The notes under the pieces were generated by a model. The model saw nothing but the letters and a program-made list of their open reading frames with translations, was not told where the DNA came from and did not search any database. Below, piece after piece: positions 14,471-16,294 of a stretch of DNA of 16,294 nucleotides (its first letter is position 1; each line of letters starts with the position of its first letter). Both the position numbers and the translations under genes were made by a program. This DNA comes from Acidobacteriota bacterium (GTDB taxonomy: Bacteria; Acidobacteriota; UBA6911; RPQK01; JAPXNP01): assembly GCA_030614585.1 (NCBI GenBank), contig JAUWTT010000027.1, forward strand, positions 1 to 16,294, in the 5' to 3' direction.

Positions 14471-15133
14471 ATGACAATGCAAACAACTGGCGGGAAACAC
14501 CCTTGCGCTTGGCTGAGACTTATCTCTTGCGCCCTGATTGTGGTTGCGTATCTGGCGGCATGGTGGGGCACTCTTGCGGCAGCGGCCAATTTCAGCTGCG
14601 GCGCCGAAGTGGCCAAGAAGTTCGGCGTACACGAGATTGTGTTCACCGGCAACGGCTCGGTTCCTAATCCGTTTGACACAGGCGTGACCGTCGTGTTCAC
14701 ACCGTCCTCGGGTAGGGAAGGCGCGGTCGCGGTCAAGGCGTTCTACGACGGAGGGAACACCTGGCGGGCGCGCTTGTACGTTTCGGAAAGCGGTCAGTGG
14801 AGTTGGAGGTCGCAGTCGGCTGACGATGAAAAGCTGAATGGCCGGAGCGGCTCGTTTTCCGCCGTCCAGTCGAACCTGCGGGGAAAACTACGATCACATC
14901 CAAAAAACAAGCGCTGGTGGGCAACCGACGACGGTCGGACGGTCCTAAGCCTCGCCGACACCGCTTACATCCTGTTTCGATCACCCAACGATCCGACCCA
15001 GCCAGTCACAGACGACACGTTCCGCCGATATGTGAAGGCGAATGTCCGCTTGGGTGTCACTTCGATGCGCGCAGGTGGATGCGGGGGTTACGCAGGCTGG
15101 TCCAGATTTGTTCGAGGCGCTGAAGCGGCATGA
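14471..15133 (+). pseudogene. Truncated DUF5060/DUF4038-type glycoside-hydrolase-like gene
   Basis: The 220 residues begin with a signal peptide (hydrophobic residues about 15-37 ending LAAAA). A DUF5060-like N-terminal beta-sandwich follows (about 50-130: HEIVFTGNGSVPNPFDTGVTVVFTP, VKAFYDGGNTWRARLYVSESGQWSW). The start of a DUF4038-like catalytic barrel comes next (about 148-210: RWWATDDGRTVLSLADTAYILF, GVTSMRAGGCGGYAGW). Such proteins hydrolyse glycans and normally run several hundred residues. Here recognisable sequence stops at W210 and the frame ends 10 residues later. It is therefore a 5' gene fragment, exported if expressed, lacking catalytic residues. The start could be ATG 14471 or 14477. 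Codon use looks GC-richer than the feo operon. Confidence 0.75.
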
Positions 15134-15398
15134 TTCCCGCATCCGCGTTGTGTTCTGGGCACGAAATGCCGAGGCGGTCCGGGAAGCACTACAGTGTCCC
15201 CATTACCTCCGTATCGGCGTCCGCCCGAACGTTGCTTCCGAGTTGCACCAACTCATCAGGGCTTCCGGCAAGCAGTTGCATGTCAGCATCACTAGGCTCA
15301 CCGATTCGGTCAAGGAGGTCATCGAGCGAGTGCGTCCTGACTCCATTGGAGCGTACGACTGTAGCGAACTGATGGAGTTCCTGGACGTCGGTCGGTGA
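15099..15398 (+). pseudogene. C-terminal fragment of an unrelated TIM-barrel-like protein
   Basis: Starting within the end of the DUF5060 ORF but in the +1 frame, about 99 residues read as genuine protein: PDLFEALKRHDSRIRVVFWARN, then YLRIGVRPN, KQLHVSITRL and VKEVIERVRPDSIGAYDCSEL, stop at 15396-15398. The alternating strand and helix pattern, ending in a strand with D-S-I-G-A-Y-D, resembles the last part of a TIM barrel. A glycerophosphodiester-phosphodiesterase-like barrel is one possibility, held weakly. Its N-terminal portion is absent. The upstream extension of this frame to 15042 is only the shadow of the other ORF. I do not assign a function. Confidence 0.5.
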
Positions 15399-15619
15399 CC
15401 CGCTACACGAACACGCCTACACCGTTGCCCTCTCGCTCGGTGTTCTGCAAGGCCCTGGGCACTGAACCTTATTCTGAAACCGGCTAGCGGTCCTTGCGTA
15501 TTGTTTTACTGAACGCTTTCAGAGACCGGAGCAAGATCAGGTGAAAAGAAATATCTCGGGCATCGAATCGTCGTCGCGCCTCAGTCTGAGGACCGGCCGC
15601 TCCCGACAAGTGCTGACGT
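15399..15619. other. Intergenic stretch before the right-edge membrane gene
   Basis: No protein-like ORF, tRNA or repeat was recognised in these 221 bases. The promoter of the gene starting at 15620 should lie here, but I could not single out a -35/-10 pair. Confidence 0.45.
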
Positions 15620-16294
15620 ATGCTTGAGACAAGGGAGTTGAGCCGGGGCACAGGCGATGCCGGAGCCCCGGGAAAAGGGTTTAACGGAGAGTGGAGCGGG
15701 ACATTGCGTCTTGCGTGTATCTTCGTCGTCATCCAGTTTGGCCTGCATGCATGGTTCGCCGGCTCGGCAGGAGACGTTCGCATCTTGATGCCACACGCCG
15801 TTGCCTGGGTTCTGGACGTCTTCCTGCTCGGCATCCTTGCCGGGGCCCTGTTGGGGGTCGGTGTCCTTCTCCCAGGCGGGCGTCTTTCGCGGCGGTTGTG
15901 GATTTCGGCAGGTAGCATCCTCATCTTCCTGGCTGGCCTGTTGCTGGCGAGCTATCCCGGATTTCTCACCGAATTTCTTGTGTTTCCGATGAATGTTTTT
16001 CATGCGGATGGTGCGACAGCGTGGTTTTTTGTGTCGGAGTACCTTGGGTGGGAAGGGCTGTGGCCGGTTCTGCTATCCGGTGTCGTGGCGGTCCTGGCCG
16101 CCCGGACTCAGTGGGAACCGCCCGCTCTTAAGAAGCTGCTTATCGGATTCATCCCGGTGACGTTGGTCGCGGCCGCGACACTTGCGCACACTGCTCCGCA
16201 ACCCTATGTCTATTCCCTGCAGGATTCTGCGAGAGGGTGGCTTTACGCAGGCGAGCGTGCAGTGCCATCTCTAGTGCGACCGAGTGGGACGCAG
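15620..16294 (+). CDS. Multi-pass membrane protein, N-terminal part only
   Basis: From ATG 15620, the first possible start after an in-frame TGA at 15614-15616, the frame stays open for 225 codons to the window edge. After about 28 polar residues there are roughly five hydrophobic segments: near residues 29-47 (LRLACIFVVIQFGLHAWF), 58-82 (AVAWVLDVFLLGILAGALLGVG), 92-116 (WISAGSILIFLAGLLLASYPGFL), 145-160 and 171-189. The last visible part, APQPYVYSLQDSARGWLY, leads into a soluble region. This arrangement, membrane helices then a periplasmic domain, is typical of LtaS/sulfatase-superfamily membrane proteins, but no catalytic motif is in view, so the function is unassigned. No strong ribosome-binding site is visible. 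Confidence 0.65.
   Translation, partial: MLETRELSRGTGDAGAPGKGFNGEWSGTLRLACIFVVIQFGLHAWFAGSAGDVRILMPHAVAWVLDVFLLGILAGALLGVGVLLPGGRLSRRLWISAGSILIFLAGLLLASYPGFLTEFLVFPMNVFHADGATAWFFVSEYLGWEGLWPVLLSGVVAVLAARTQWEPPALKKLLIGFIPVTLVAAATLAHTAPQPYVYSLQDSARGWLYAGERAVPSLVRPSGTQ

Noticed and set aside
14171..14632. 153-codon minus-strand frame between feoB and the DUF5060 fragment.
   Set aside because: Cys/Pro/Arg/Ser-rich translation with no domain pattern; it overlaps the DUF2961 and DUF5060 fragments that do have family motifs.
15484..16003. Two minus-strand frames opposite the right-edge membrane gene.
   Set aside because: Translations are Arg/Pro/Ser-rich without motifs, while the plus frame shows repeated hydrophobic segments and stays open to the edge.
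1..16294. CRISPR array, integrase, transposase or toxin-antitoxin pair.
   Set aside because: No regularly spaced repeats, no recombinase motifs and no small paired ORFs were seen.

Overview
The window comes from a Gram-negative bacterium. The evidence is an outer-membrane TolC-type protein, a tripartite RND efflux system and a periplasm-facing CcmH-like protein. Base composition looks mid-range by eye. Several traits together suggest an uncultured Acidobacteriota/Planctomycetota/deltaproteobacterial-type genome: a sulfatase-like protein with Thr at the nucleophile site, a ThiS-ThiG fusion, a CcmH with adjacent cysteines, and intergenic repeats of the 'accaccaagacac' and 'ctttgcg...cgcaaag' kinds. 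This is inference; no taxonomic marker is present.

Layout. (1) 1-1258, minus: a secreted sulfatase-like protein whose 3' end lies outside the window. (2) 1565-4377, plus: a compact biosynthetic cluster of thiS-thiG fusion (thiazole of thiamine), aroB (shikimate pathway) and ubiE/menG (quinone methylation). A hairpin repeat closes it. (3) 4559-5017, plus: an atypical CcmH-like protein. (4) 5211-10850, plus: a czcCBA-type metal efflux operon (outer-membrane channel, adaptor, HME-RND pump). The genes are contiguous, and a candidate operator lies just upstream. (5) 10851-10936: a convergent intergenic space with a hairpin repeat. (6) 14084-10937, minus: feoB, feoA and a two-domain GNAT acetyltransferase in tight array, with a 19-bp Fur-box-like palindrome upstream of feoB. 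(7) 14085-16294: a GC-richer, gene-poor tail holding a 14-residue DUF2961 motif remnant, a truncated DUF5060/DUF4038 glycoside-hydrolase-like ORF, a C-terminal fragment of an unrelated protein fused out of frame to it, and the start of a multi-pass membrane protein running off the window.

Working together: the two large transport modules are both about metals. The RND operon exports divalent metal from the periplasm/cytosol across the outer membrane, and Feo imports ferrous iron under likely Fur control. The thiSG-aroB-ubiE genes are core metabolism linked by chromosomal order rather than one pathway. I did not find a clearly new multi-gene system. The strongest oddities are the ThiS-ThiG fusion with a buried Gly-Gly and an internal ribosome-binding site, the divergent FeoB gate motif, the CC-type CcmH, and the mosaic of glycan-degradation gene fragments at the right end.
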